A stretch of DNA of 64,000 bases from Janthinobacterium sp. CG3. Its GTDB lineage: Bacteria; Pseudomonadota; Gammaproteobacteria; Burkholderiales; Burkholderiaceae_D. Positions 18,727 through 27,186 of this stretch are shown in pieces (position 1 is the first letter of the stretch; every line of letters begins with the position of its first letter). The DNA is taken from assembly GCF_000344615.1 (NCBI RefSeq), contig NZ_KB467824.1, positions 5,146,778-5,210,777 on the forward strand, given 5' to 3'. The position numbers were made by a program, and so were the translations under genes. The notes below the pieces were generated by a model, which saw nothing but the letters and a program-made list of their open reading frames with translations, was not told the DNA's origin and searched no databases.

Positions 18727-18733
18727 TATTTCG

Positions 18734-18770
18734 AAGCCGCCGGTTCTTGCAAAAGGGCCGGCGGCTTTTT
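18734..18770 (+). terminator. Terminator of initiator tRNA copy 1
   Basis: AAGCCGCCGG/CCGGCGGCTT stem with a 14-base loop followed by TTTTT; the same structure follows the other two tRNA copies. Bases 18771-19020 beyond it hold no recognisable gene. Confidence 0.85.
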
Positions 18771-19020
18771 GGTTTTTCCGCAAGACCGGCATCGGTCGCG
18801 GCCCCATAGCGCTCTCCCCGTGTAGGCTAGACAAGCCAGTCGATATACTTGCTATGGCTGTAGTCCTATACACGCGTCAAACGACCCGCTGCGGCGATGC
18901 CCGAGTGGCATATGGCTCTGTGTCCGCACCTTTTTACACTTGCAAGCGGATCGGCGTTGTTGGTTTTTCCGCCCCGTTTCCGCTTGTCGTTTGCCGGCCC
19001 GGCGTCGGGCCGGGTCGGCG

Positions 19021-19791
19021 TTAATGCTGCCGCGCCGGGCCGGCGTGCGCGCTGGCGCCCGGGCGCGCCTTGCTGACGCGGTCGATCGCCCGGTTCAGCC
19101 TGGCCATGACGTCCGGCGCGACGTCGCGGCTGCAGGCGATGTGGCGGGTCAGGCCGGGCGGCATGTCGGGGAAATCGTGGCGCACGGTGTTGCGCAGGCT
19201 GGCGTCGCGCTGGCGGTAATACTCCCAGTCCTCGCGGTCGAGGAACATGAACGAGGCGCGCCCGACCGTGAGCATGCGCATCATCGCGGTGGGGTCGACG
19301 GTGCGCCGCACCACCTGGTTGGCGCCGTGCGCGATCAGGGCGTCGATGTCGGCGCCGTAGGAGACGCCGTCAACGATGCCGATGGTCAGGTGCATATCGC
19401 CCAGCAGCGACGCCAGCGTGGCGTGGGCGCGCACCTGGGCGACGGCGCCGGGCGCGATGAGGATGGTGTGCGGCGGGTCGAGGTGGAAGGGCGCGCTGAA
19501 CTGGGCCACGCGTTCCCGCTCGGGCAGGCGGTACCAGCCGATCGAGCAATAGTTGGGCTTGCCGCCGTGGAAATTGGCCCAGATGCGTTTGGCCGGCTCG
19601 GTGACGAAGCGGTTGTCGACGCCGGCGGCGGCGAACACCTGTTGCGCGCGCTCCAGCAGGAAACCCTTCTCCTCGCCGTCGTCGGTGTAGTGGTAGGGCG
19701 GTTTGTCGCGCCAGGCGACGGTGATCGGCGCGGCCGCCGCCGGCGTGGCGTAAAGAAGCGCGAGGGCGAGGGGGGCGAAGCCGAATTTCAT
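19021..19791 (-). CDS. Periplasmic solute-binding family 3 protein
   Basis: A 256-residue protein with a signal peptide (MKFGFAPLALALLYATPAAAA) and a bacterial extracellular solute-binding family 3 fold: ITVAWRDKPPYHYTDDGEEKGFLLE at the N-terminal lobe and a typical hinge (NYCSIGWYRLPERERVAQFS). The C-terminal extension is Ala/Arg-rich. No ABC permease or ATPase is adjacent, so it may be an orphan binding protein that feeds a sensor rather than a transporter. It is divergent from the hybrid kinase gene across a 375-base region. Ligand is unknown. Confidence 0.78.
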   Translation of the reverse strand: MKFGFAPLALALLYATPAAAAPITVAWRDKPPYHYTDDGEEKGFLLERAQQVFAAAGVDNRFVTEPAKRIWANFHGGKPNYCSIGWYRLPERERVAQFSAPFHLDPPHTILIAPGAVAQVRAHATLASLLGDMHLTIGIVDGVSYGADIDALIAHGANQVVRRTVDPTAMMRMLTVGRASFMFLDREDWEYYRQRDASLRNTVRHDFPDMPPGLTRHIACSRDVAPDVMARLNRAIDRVSKARPGASAHAGPARQH

Positions 19792-20166
19792 TGTCGCGTC
19801 AGATAGGGGCGGGTGCAGCGAGGATAGCAGACCTGGGCGCGGCTGTGCGGGCGACGGGCGCGCGCCGGGGAGATTCCGCCAATTCATGCCATGTTCCAGG
19901 TAGTGGCGCCGCCTTGCGCCGCGTGCCGGCCCCGCGCCAAGTGGCCTTGCGGCCACCCGCTTCCCCCTGTTGTGATTATTGGCGAGATTGCCGCCCGGCG
20001 TTTCCGACCACAATGGTGGACGAGTTTCTTCGATATGCTTGTGCAATTGATGCGATTGCGCCTACTATCAAGTGGTGCAAATTTTCTGATGGAAATTCGC
20101 GCAAGGTCCGCCCGGAAGGCGGGTCGCACTGGTTCCCCCTGTTTCATCGAGCTAGAGGAAGCGCTT
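19792..20166. other. Divergent intergenic region, no gene seen
   Basis: This 375-base stretch separates the solute-binding gene from the hybrid kinase gene. An in-frame extension of the kinase runs through it but lacks family-like sequence and a ribosome-binding site. No RNA or repeat was recognised. Confidence 0.4.
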
Positions 20167-22665
20167 ATGCCGACCAGTGTTTTCAGCGACAGCGCCGGGG
20201 GTGGCGACGGCGTCGCCGGCGCGCTACAAAAAAAGCAGGCGCTGATCAAGACCGGCGCCCTGCAGGACGCCATTTTCAATAGCGTCTACTTCTCCAGCAT
20301 CGCCACCGACGAGCGCGGCGTGATCCAGATTTTCAACGTCGGCGCCGAGCGCATGCTCGGCTACGACGCGGTCGACATCGTCAACCGCATCACGCCGGCC
20401 GACATTTCCGATCCGCACGAACTGGTCGCCCGCGCCAGCAGCCTGAGCGATGAATACGGCACCCCCATCAGCCCCGGTTTCGAGGCGCTGGTGTTCAAGG
20501 CCTCGCGCGGCATCGAGGACATGTACGAGCTGACCTACGTGCGCAAGGATGGCAGCCGCTTTCCCGCCGTGGTCTCGGTGACGGTGCTGCGCGACGCCGG
20601 CGGGAGCGTGCTCGGCTACCTGCTGATCGGCACCGACAACACCGCCCGCAAGCAGGTCGAGGCGGCCCAGGCGGTGCTCGACCAGCGCCTGCGCGACCAG
20701 CAGTTCTACACCCGCTCGCTGATCGAGTCGAACATCGACGCGCTGATGATGACCGACCCGCAGGGCATCATTTCCGACGTCAACCAGCAGATGATCGCGC
20801 TGACCGGGCGCACCCGCGACGAGCTGATCGGCGCGCCCAGCAAGAACTTCTTCACCGACCCGTTGCAGGCCGACGCCGCCATCAAGCGCGTGCTCAAGGA
20901 AAACAAGGTCAGCGACTACGAGTTGACGGTGCGCGCCCTGAACGGCGACGAAACCGTGGTGTCGTACAACGCCGCCACCTTCCACGACCGCGACCGCACC
21001 CTGCAGGGGGTGTTCGCGTCGGCGCGCGACGTCACCGAGCGCAAGCGATTCGAGCGCGCGCTGCACGAGAAAAACGTCGAACTCGAGCACGCCAGCCGGA
21101 TGAAGTCGGAGTTCCTGGCCACCATGTCGCACGAGTTGCGCACGCCGCTCAACGCCATCATCGGCTTTTCCGAAGCGCTCAAGGACGGCCTGATCGGCGC
21201 GCTCAGCGACAGCCAGCACGAATACATCGGCGACATCTTCACCAGCGGCCAGCATCTGCTGTCCCTGATCAACGACATCCTCGACCTGTCGAAGGTCGAG
21301 GCCGGCATGATGGCGCTTGAGCTCGACCCGGTCGAGCCCCTTGGCCTGCTCTCGAGCAGCCTGTCGATCGTCAAGGAAAAGGCGGCGGCCCAGCGCATCA
21401 GCCTGACGCTGGACGTCGCCGGCGACCTGGGCGAGCCGCTGCTCGACATCCGCAAGACCAAGCAGATCGTCTACAACCTGCTGTCGAACGCCGTCAAGTT
21501 CGGCGCCGAGGGCAGCAACGTCACCCTGAGCGCGCGCCGGGTCGCGCGCCAGCAGGTCGGCGTCTTGCCGGGGCCGTGGCCGGTGCACGGCTTCGCGCTG
21601 GCCGACAGCGAGTTCAACGAATTCCTGGAAATTTGCGTCGGCGACAGCGGCATCGGCATTTCGTCGCGCGATATGGGCAAGTTGTTCCAGGCCTTCAGCC
21701 AGATCGACAGCAGCCTGGCGCGCAAGTTCGAGGGCACCGGCCTGGGCCTGGCGATGGTCAAGCAACTGGCCGAACTGCACGGCGGCACGGCGGCGGTGGC
21801 CAGCGCCGAGGGCGAGGGCGCGCGCTTCGCCGTCTGGCTGCCGCTGCGCCGGCAGGCGCGCGCCGCCGCCGCCGCCGCCGCGCCGCGGGCCGCCGCGGCG
21901 GCGGCCGGCGCGGCGGGGGGGCGCACCGCGCTGGTGGTCGAAGACGACGAGCGCGCCGCCGAGCTGGTGCGCCTGCTGCTCGAGGCCGAAGGCTTCACCG
22001 TGCTGATCGCCGCCAGCGCCGAGGCGGCGCTGTTGCTGGCGCCGCAACATACGCTGAGTCTGATCACGCTCGACTTGATGTTGCCCGGCATCGACGGCTG
22101 GGAATTCCTGCGGCGCCTGCGCGAAGCGGGCGCCCTGGCGCGCGTGCCGGTGGTGATCATCTCCGGCAGCGTCGACAAGCATCTGGCGCTGGCCGGCGGC
22201 GCCGCCGCCGTGCTGCAAAAACCGATCAGCCGGGCTCAGTTGAAGAGTTCGCTTTCCAGCCTCGGCCTGCTGCCGACGCCGGACCAGGTCCACACGGTGC
22301 TGATCGTCGACGACGACCCCAAGGCCGTCGAGGTGATCGCCGCGTTCCTGCCGGGGCCGGCCTACGCGGTGGCGCGCGCGTATGGCGGCGCCGAGGCGAT
22401 CGCGCTGGCGCAACGGCTGCGCCCGGACTTGATCCTGCTCGACCTGATGATGCCGGAGGTGAACGGCTTCGACGTCGTCGAGGCCTTGCGGCGCCACGAC
22501 GCCACCGCGCAGATCCCGGTGCTGGTGGTGACGGCCAAGCTGATCACCGAGCAAGACCGTAGCGTACTCAACAGCAAGCTGGCCCAGCCTATCCATATTA
22601 TCGAGAAACCGGGGTTCGACCAGTTGCGCTTCATGGCCGAGGTCCGGCGCGCGTTGCTGTCATAG
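20167..22665 (+). CDS. Cytoplasmic hybrid sensor histidine kinase (PAS-PAS-HisKA-HATPase-REC-REC)
   Basis: An 832-residue protein without transmembrane segments. Two PAS domains (about 35-150 and 185-300) precede the HisKA domain with MSHELRTPLN (phospho-acceptor His322), the HATPase with N box NLLSNAVKFG (about 437) and G boxes GDSGIGIS and GTGLGLAM, then two receivers: the first with Asp636 (LITLDLMLPGIDG) and the second with Asp759 (LILLDLMMPEVNG). An Ala-rich linker of about 20 residues joins kinase and receivers. AGAGGAAG precedes the ATG. It is followed by a single receiver and a GGDEF-EAL protein, forming one signalling operon. The input is probably cytosolic, such as redox or a small ligand. 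Confidence 0.92.
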   Translation: MPTSVFSDSAGGGDGVAGALQKKQALIKTGALQDAIFNSVYFSSIATDERGVIQIFNVGAERMLGYDAVDIVNRITPADISDPHELVARASSLSDEYGTPISPGFEALVFKASRGIEDMYELTYVRKDGSRFPAVVSVTVLRDAGGSVLGYLLIGTDNTARKQVEAAQAVLDQRLRDQQFYTRSLIESNIDALMMTDPQGIISDVNQQMIALTGRTRDELIGAPSKNFFTDPLQADAAIKRVLKENKVSDYELTVRALNGDETVVSYNAATFHDRDRTLQGVFASARDVTERKRFERALHEKNVELEHASRMKSEFLATMSHELRTPLNAIIGFSEALKDGLIGALSDSQHEYIGDIFTSGQHLLSLINDILDLSKVEAGMMALELDPVEPLGLLSSSLSIVKEKAAAQRISLTLDVAGDLGEPLLDIRKTKQIVYNLLSNAVKFGAEGSNVTLSARRVARQQVGVLPGPWPVHGFALADSEFNEFLEICVGDSGIGISSRDMGKLFQAFSQIDSSLARKFEGTGLGLAMVKQLAELHGGTAAVASAEGEGARFAVWLPLRRQARAAAAAAAPRAAAAAAGAAGGRTALVVEDDERAAELVRLLLEAEGFTVLIAASAEAALLLAPQHTLSLITLDLMLPGIDGWEFLRRLREAGALARVPVVIISGSVDKHLALAGGAAAVLQKPISRAQLKSSLSSLGLLPTPDQVHTVLIVDDDPKAVEVIAAFLPGPAYAVARAYGGAEAIALAQRLRPDLILLDLMMPEVNGFDVVEALRRHDATAQIPVLVVTAKLITEQDRSVLNSKLAQPIHIIEKPGFDQLRFMAEVRRALLS

Positions 22666-22680
22666 TGCAAGGGGCGGGAC

Positions 22681-23094
22681 ATGGCGAGAATATTGATGGT
22701 GGAAGACAACGCGGCGAACATGAAGCTGTCCGTGCTGTTGTTACAGAACGCCGGCCACGCGGTGTTGTGCGCGGCCGACGCCGAAACCGGTTTAACGCTG
22801 GCGCGCGCCGAGCTGCCCGACCTGATCCTGATGGATATCCAGCTGCCGGGCATGGACGGGCTGGCGGCGACCGCCCTGCTGAAGGGCGACCCGGCCACCG
22901 CCGCCATCCCCGTCATCGCGCTGACGGCGATGGCGATGAAGGCGGACCGGGAAAGAAGCCAGCTGGCCGGCTGCGACGCCTACATCGCCAAGCCGCTGCG
23001 CTACCAGGAGTTGTACGCGACCATCGACACGCTGCTACTGAAGTCGCAGCAACTGGCGGCCGGCGGGAGTCCATCGTCCAAGCTGGCGCCGTGA
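22681..23094 (+). CDS. Single-domain response regulator (CheY/DivK-like)
   Basis: A 137-residue stand-alone receiver: acidic pair in MVEDN, phospho-acceptor Asp52 in LILMDIQLPGMDG, the switch Thr in ALTAMAM and the Lys in IAKPLR. The wording (LMDIQLPGMDGL, GCDAYIAKPLRY) is of the DivK type. With no output domain it most likely shuttles phosphate between the upstream hybrid kinase and the downstream c-di-GMP enzyme. The start of the next gene overlaps its stop codon (GTGA). Confidence 0.92.
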   Translation: MARILMVEDNAANMKLSVLLLQNAGHAVLCAADAETGLTLARAELPDLILMDIQLPGMDGLAATALLKGDPATAAIPVIALTAMAMKADRERSQLAGCDAYIAKPLRYQELYATIDTLLLKSQQLAAGGSPSSKLAP

Positions 23095-25748
23095 GCGCGC
23101 GCGCCGCCACCATCCTCGTCGTCGACGACGAGGCGCAGAACCGGCGCCTGCTCGAGGCGCTGCTGCGGCCCGAGGGCTACCTGACCCAGACCGCGGCCAG
23201 CGGCGCCGAGGCGCTGCGCTCGATCGCCGCGCAGCCGCCCGACCTGGTCCTGCTCGACGTCATGATGCCGGACATGGACGGCCACGCGCTGGCCCGCCTG
23301 CTCAAGGCCGACCCGGCCACCAGCGCCATCCCGATCATCATGGTGACGGCGCGGGACGACCGCGGCGCCCGCCTGGCCGGGCTCGACGCCGGCGCCGAGG
23401 AGTTCCTGAGCAAACCGGTGGACCGGGCCGAACTGTGGTTGCGGGTGCGCAACCTGCTGCGGCTGAAGGCCTTCAGCGACTTCCAGCAGAGCTACAGCGC
23501 GATCCTCGAGCGCCAGGTGCGGGAACGCACGGTCTCGCTACAACGCTTCCGCACGGCGATGGACGCCACCGCCGACGCCATCATGCTGGTCGAGCGGCGC
23601 AGCATGCTCTTCGTCGAAGTCAACGCCACCGCCTGCAAGATGCTCGGCTACGCCCGCGAGGAATTGTTCGCGCTGGGGCCGTCGCAGATGGGCGGCGGCA
23701 GCCGCGACGAACTGGCGGCGATGTACGACGCCATCATCGGCGGCGCCAGCGTCGGCGGCTTCAGCGAAACCCAGTTGCGGCGCAAGGACGGCTCGATGCT
23801 GCAGGTGGAGGTCAACCGGCAGGCCCAGCGCTTCGGCGACGACTGGATCATCGTCGGCGTGGCGCGCGACATCACCGAGCGCAAGGAGGCCGAGTTGCGG
23901 CTGCACCGGATGGCCCATTTCGACGCGCTGACCGGCCTGCCCAACCGCACGCTGTTCTACGAGACATTGAAGAAAACCCTGGTCCAGGCCGAACTGAGCG
24001 GCTGGCAGATCGGCGTGCTGTTCATCGACCTCGATTATTTTAAGAACTTCAACGACACGCTCGGCCACGCGGTCGGTGACGAGCTGCTGGGCCAGTTCAG
24101 CAGCCGCCTGGTGCAGTGCGTGCGCGCGCGCGACGTCGTCGGGCGCCTCGGCGGCGACGAGTTCGCTGTGATCCTGGTCATGCAAGAGGGGCCGCAGGGG
24201 GCGGTCCAGGTCGCCACCAAGATCCGCGACGCGCTGCGCGCGCCGTTCGCGCTGAAGGGCCACGAAATGAGCGTCACCGCCAGCGTCGGCATCACCCTGT
24301 ATCCGGACGACGCGGCCGACCCGGACACGCTGGTCAAGTACGCCGACACGGCGATGTACCGGGCCAAGCAGGCCGGGCGCGACACCTACCGCTTCTTCAC
24401 CGCGCAGATGAACGCCGAGGTGCTGGCGCGGCTGGACCTGGAGGTCGCGTTGCGCAGGGCGCTCGAGAACGGCGAGTTTTCACTGGTGTACCAGCCCAAG
24501 GTGACGCTCAGCACCGGGCGCATGTCCGGCGTCGAGGCGCTGCTGCGCTGGCAGCGGCCGGGGCACGGGCTGGTGCCGCCGCAGGACTTCGTCCCCATGC
24601 TGGAAGAGACCGGTCTGATCGTGCGGGTAGGCAACTGGGTCATCGCCAGCGCCTGCCGCCAGATCGGCCTGTGGTTGCGCGGCGCGGTCGGCCCGGTGCA
24701 GGTGTCGGTGAACGTGTCGGGGCGCCAGTTCGTCGAGGGCGACCTGGACGAGGAGGTCGGCGCGGCGCTGTGCGAGAACGACATCTCGCCCGACCTGCTG
24801 GAGTTGGAGCTGACCGAAAGTTCCTTGATGGCCAACACCGAGCGCACCATGGACACGCTGCGCAAGCTCAAGGGCCGCGGCGTGCAGATTTCAATCGACG
24901 ACTTCGGCACCGGCTACTCCAGCCTGGCCTATCTGCGCCGCTTCCCGATCGACAAGATCAAGATCGACATCGCCTTCGTGCGCGACGTCACCACCAATTC
25001 GGACGACGCCGCCATCGTGCTGGCCATTATCGGCATGGCCCACAGCCTGAAGCTGGAGGTGATCGCCGAAGGGGTCGAGACGGCGGCCCAGCTGTCCTAC
25101 CTGCGGCGCCACCATTGCGACCAGATCCAGGGCTTCTATTTCAGCCGGCCGCTGGCGCTGGAGGACATCGAGGGCGTGCTGCGCGAGCGCAAGCGCCTGC
25201 CGGCGCAGGCCTCCGAGGCGCGCGCGCCGCGCCAGACGCTGTTGCTGGTCGACGACGAGGAGCATATCCTGTCCACGCTGCAGCGCCTGCTGCGCCAGGA
25301 CGGCTACCATATCCTGGCGGCGCAGTCGGCCGCCGAGGGCTTCGAGCTGCTGGCGCTGCACGAGGTGCAGGTGATCCTGTGCGACCAGCGCATGCCGGCG
25401 ATGAACGGCACGGTGTTCCTGGACCGCGTCAAGGAACTGTACCCGAAGACGCTGCGCATCGTGCTGTCGGGCTACACCGACCTCGAGTCGATCATGGAGG
25501 CGATCAACCGCGGCGCCATCTACCGTTTCTACACCAAGCCATGGGACAACAAGCTGTTGCGCGACAACATACGTGAAGCCTTCCGCCATTACCGCCTGCT
25601 GCACGACGTGCCGCTGGAGACCTCCGGCGAGGAGGGCGGCGAGGCGCCGGCAGCCGGCGAGACCGGGAGCCAGGAAATGGGCAAAGAACTGGGCCAGGAA
25701 ATCGGCCAGGAAATCGGCCAGGAAATCGGCTGGATGCAGTCGTCCTGA
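23091..25748 (+). CDS. Composite c-di-GMP enzyme: REC-PAS-GGDEF-EAL-REC
   Basis: An 885-residue protein. Order: receiver (about 5-122, Asp56), a short coiled helix, PAS (about 145-260), GGDEF (about 275-435; GGDEF intact at 354-358, preceded by an RARD inhibitory site), EAL (about 455-700; Glu482 in EALLRW, VNVSGRQF, ELTESS, SIDDFGTGYSS, KIKIDIAFV and EGVET all intact) and a second receiver (about 715-830, Asp765 in LCDQRMPAMNG) of the type found in RpfG-like proteins. Both catalytic modules look active, so it may make and degrade c-di-GMP. The GTG start overlaps the upstream stop codon. The C terminus has a GQEI repeat of variable-looking length. Confidence 0.92.
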   Translation: MSARAATILVVDDEAQNRRLLEALLRPEGYLTQTAASGAEALRSIAAQPPDLVLLDVMMPDMDGHALARLLKADPATSAIPIIMVTARDDRGARLAGLDAGAEEFLSKPVDRAELWLRVRNLLRLKAFSDFQQSYSAILERQVRERTVSLQRFRTAMDATADAIMLVERRSMLFVEVNATACKMLGYAREELFALGPSQMGGGSRDELAAMYDAIIGGASVGGFSETQLRRKDGSMLQVEVNRQAQRFGDDWIIVGVARDITERKEAELRLHRMAHFDALTGLPNRTLFYETLKKTLVQAELSGWQIGVLFIDLDYFKNFNDTLGHAVGDELLGQFSSRLVQCVRARDVVGRLGGDEFAVILVMQEGPQGAVQVATKIRDALRAPFALKGHEMSVTASVGITLYPDDAADPDTLVKYADTAMYRAKQAGRDTYRFFTAQMNAEVLARLDLEVALRRALENGEFSLVYQPKVTLSTGRMSGVEALLRWQRPGHGLVPPQDFVPMLEETGLIVRVGNWVIASACRQIGLWLRGAVGPVQVSVNVSGRQFVEGDLDEEVGAALCENDISPDLLELELTESSLMANTERTMDTLRKLKGRGVQISIDDFGTGYSSLAYLRRFPIDKIKIDIAFVRDVTTNSDDAAIVLAIIGMAHSLKLEVIAEGVETAAQLSYLRRHHCDQIQGFYFSRPLALEDIEGVLRERKRLPAQASEARAPRQTLLLVDDEEHILSTLQRLLRQDGYHILAAQSAAEGFELLALHEVQVILCDQRMPAMNGTVFLDRVKELYPKTLRIVLSGYTDLESIMEAINRGAIYRFYTKPWDNKLLRDNIREAFRHYRLLHDVPLETSGEEGGEAPAAGETGSQEMGKELGQEIGQEIGQEIGWMQSS
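25692..25727 (+). repeat. Three 12-bp tandem repeats at the 3' end of the GGDEF-EAL gene
   Basis: GGCCAGGAAATC occurs three times in a row, preceded by degenerate copies, encoding GQEIGQEIGQEI. In-frame length change is possible by slippage. Confidence 0.85.
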
Positions 25749-25800
25749 GGCGGGCGGCGGCACCGAAGCCGCGGCTTTCCGTGGAGGCGGGAGTTGGCCA

Positions 25801-25829
25801 TTGCGCATTGCGGAAAATGCCTATATAAT
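25801..25829 (+). promoter_or_regulatory. Promoter of initiator tRNA copy 2
   Basis: -35 TTGCGC, 17-base spacer, -10 TATAAT (25824-25829), six bases before the tRNA. Confidence 0.7.
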
Positions 25830-25834
25830 TCTTG

Positions 25835-25911
25835 TGCGGGGTGGAGCAGTCTGGCAGCTCGTCGGGCTCATAACCCGAAGGTCACAGGTTCAAATCCTGT
25901 CCCCGCAACCA
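25835..25911 (+). tRNA. Initiator tRNA-fMet (CAT), copy 2
   Basis: Identical over the mature tRNA to copy 1, with the GGG/CCC anticodon stem, CTCATAA loop, encoded CCA and T at position 1. Promoter and terminator are conserved as well. Confidence 0.95.
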
Positions 25912-25917
25912 AATATC

Positions 25918-25956
25918 GAAGCCGTCGGTTCTTGCAAAAGGAACCGGCGGCTTTTT
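25918..25956 (+). terminator. Terminator of initiator tRNA copy 2
   Basis: AGCCGTCGGTTC/GAACCGGCGGCT stem around CTTGCAAAAG, followed by TTTTT; homologous to the terminators of copies 1 and 3. Confidence 0.85.
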
Positions 25957-25997
25957 GGTTTTTCCGGCGCCTCTTGCCGGTAATCCGGACATGGCTA

Positions 25998-26026
25998 TTG
26001 CCCTGAGCGGCGCCAGCGTATATAAT
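25998..26026 (+). promoter_or_regulatory. Promoter of initiator tRNA copy 3
   Basis: -35 TTGCCC, 17-base spacer, -10 TATAAT (26021-26026), within the shared text TATATAATTCTTG that also precedes copy 2. Confidence 0.7.
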
Positions 26027-26031
26027 TCTTG

Positions 26032-26108
26032 TGCGGGGTGGAGCAGTCTGGCAGCTCGTCGGGCTCATAACCCGAAGGTCACAGGTTCAAATCCTGTCCC
26101 CGCAACCA
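26032..26108 (+). tRNA. Initiator tRNA-fMet (CAT), copy 3
   Basis: Third identical initiator tRNA, 120 bases after copy 2, again with T at position 1 and encoded CCA. Copies 2 and 3 form a tandem duplication of the whole promoter-tRNA-terminator cassette. Confidence 0.95.
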
Positions 26109-26114
26109 AATATT

Positions 26115-26153
26115 GAAGCCGTCGGTTCTTGCAAAAGAGTCGGCGGCTTTTTG
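26115..26153 (+). terminator. Terminator of initiator tRNA copy 3
   Basis: GAAGCCGTCGG...GTCGGCGGCTTTTT, homologous to the terminators of the other copies. Confidence 0.8.
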
Positions 26154-26268
26154 GTTTTTGCGCCGACGATTTTTACGCCAGCGCGCCGTCGAGCCGGCCG
26201 ATGCGGTGGCTCACCGGACGGACGAAACTAGTCCATTGCGGGCCTGATACGATGAAGGGCAAGCTTGA

Positions 26269-27186
26269 TTATTCGTGCGGGCGCTGGTACAGGCTGGCCC
26301 ACAGGTGGGCGGCGAGCATGGTGCGGTGGGGCCGGTACCGCGCCAGCCATTGCTCGGTGCGCGCCATGTCCGGCTTGCTTGGCTCGCCCAGCAGCGCTTG
26401 CAGCGCGGCGCGGATGGCGACGTCGCCGTGCAGCGAGCAGTCGGCGTAGCCGTAGCCGCGCAGCAGCGCGTAGTTGACGGTCCACGGGCCGATTCCCTTC
26501 ACCGCCAGCAAGGCCGCCGAGACCGGTCCGACGTCGCCGCCCGGCGCCAGCGCCAGGTCGAGCGCGCCGTCGTCGACCAGGCGCGCCAGGCGCAGCAGGG
26601 TTTCCGCCTTGGCGCGCGAGAATTTGCGCGCGGTCAGTTGCGCCACGTCGAGCCGGGCGACGTCGACCGCCTCGGGATAGCACCACAGGCCGCCGCTGTG
26701 TTGGCGGCCCGCCTGCAAGATGAAGGTGCGGCGCAGCGCAATGGCGAAAGGCAGGTTGATCTGCTGGCCGATGATGGCCCAGGTCAACGCTTCGAAGGCG
26801 CTGGCCGACTGGACGATGCGCAGGCCGGGCTGGGCCGCCACCAGCGGCGCCAGCAGCGCGTCGCCACCGACGAAATCGGCGAACGGTTGCGGATCGATGC
26901 GCAGGCCGAGGATGTTGTGCAAGGCCTGCCCGGCCTGCGCGGCGGCGCCGGCCGACAGCGCGGCGTCGGCGCGCACGCTGCACTCGGCCATGCCCGGGCC
27001 GAAGGCGATGTCGAGTTCGACCGCGGCGCCGTCCAGCAGCACGCCCTTGCGCAGGCGTTGCGGACCGACCTGTTCGGCCACGCTTTCGCTGTCGCGGCTA
27101 TGGAAGGCGATCACGTCTTGCAGGCGGTAGCCCGGCGGCAGCGCGATGGCGACTTGGCGCACGTTGACGCCGTCGCCGCCGCTCAT
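26269..27186 (-). CDS. alkA: DNA-3-methyladenine glycosylase II (AlkA family)
   Basis: A 305-residue base-excision repair enzyme. It has an AlkA N-terminal domain (about 15-125), the helix-hairpin-helix LLAVKGIGPWTVNYALLRG (about 226-244) and catalytic Asp255 in HGDVAIRAA. AlkA removes 3-methyladenine and other alkylated bases from DNA. There is no Ada methyltransferase domain. The ATG overlaps the stop of the upstream EamA gene (ATGA), so the two are translationally coupled. Confidence 0.9.
   Translation of the reverse strand: MSGGDGVNVRQVAIALPPGYRLQDVIAFHSRDSESVAEQVGPQRLRKGVLLDGAAVELDIAFGPGMAECSVRADAALSAGAAAQAGQALHNILGLRIDPQPFADFVGGDALLAPLVAAQPGLRIVQSASAFEALTWAIIGQQINLPFAIALRRTFILQAGRQHSGGLWCYPEAVDVARLDVAQLTARKFSRAKAETLLRLARLVDDGALDLALAPGGDVGPVSAALLAVKGIGPWTVNYALLRGYGYADCSLHGDVAIRAALQALLGEPSKPDMARTEQWLARYRPHRTMLAAHLWASLYQRPHE

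Noticed and set aside
20224-22596. 790-codon minus-strand open frame opposite the hybrid kinase
   Set aside because: Antisense shadow; the kinase motifs on the plus strand are clear.
18726-25835. Genomic island between tRNA-fMet copies
   Set aside because: The enclosed genes have native-looking composition and there is no integrase or attachment-site duplicate beyond the tRNA cassette itself.
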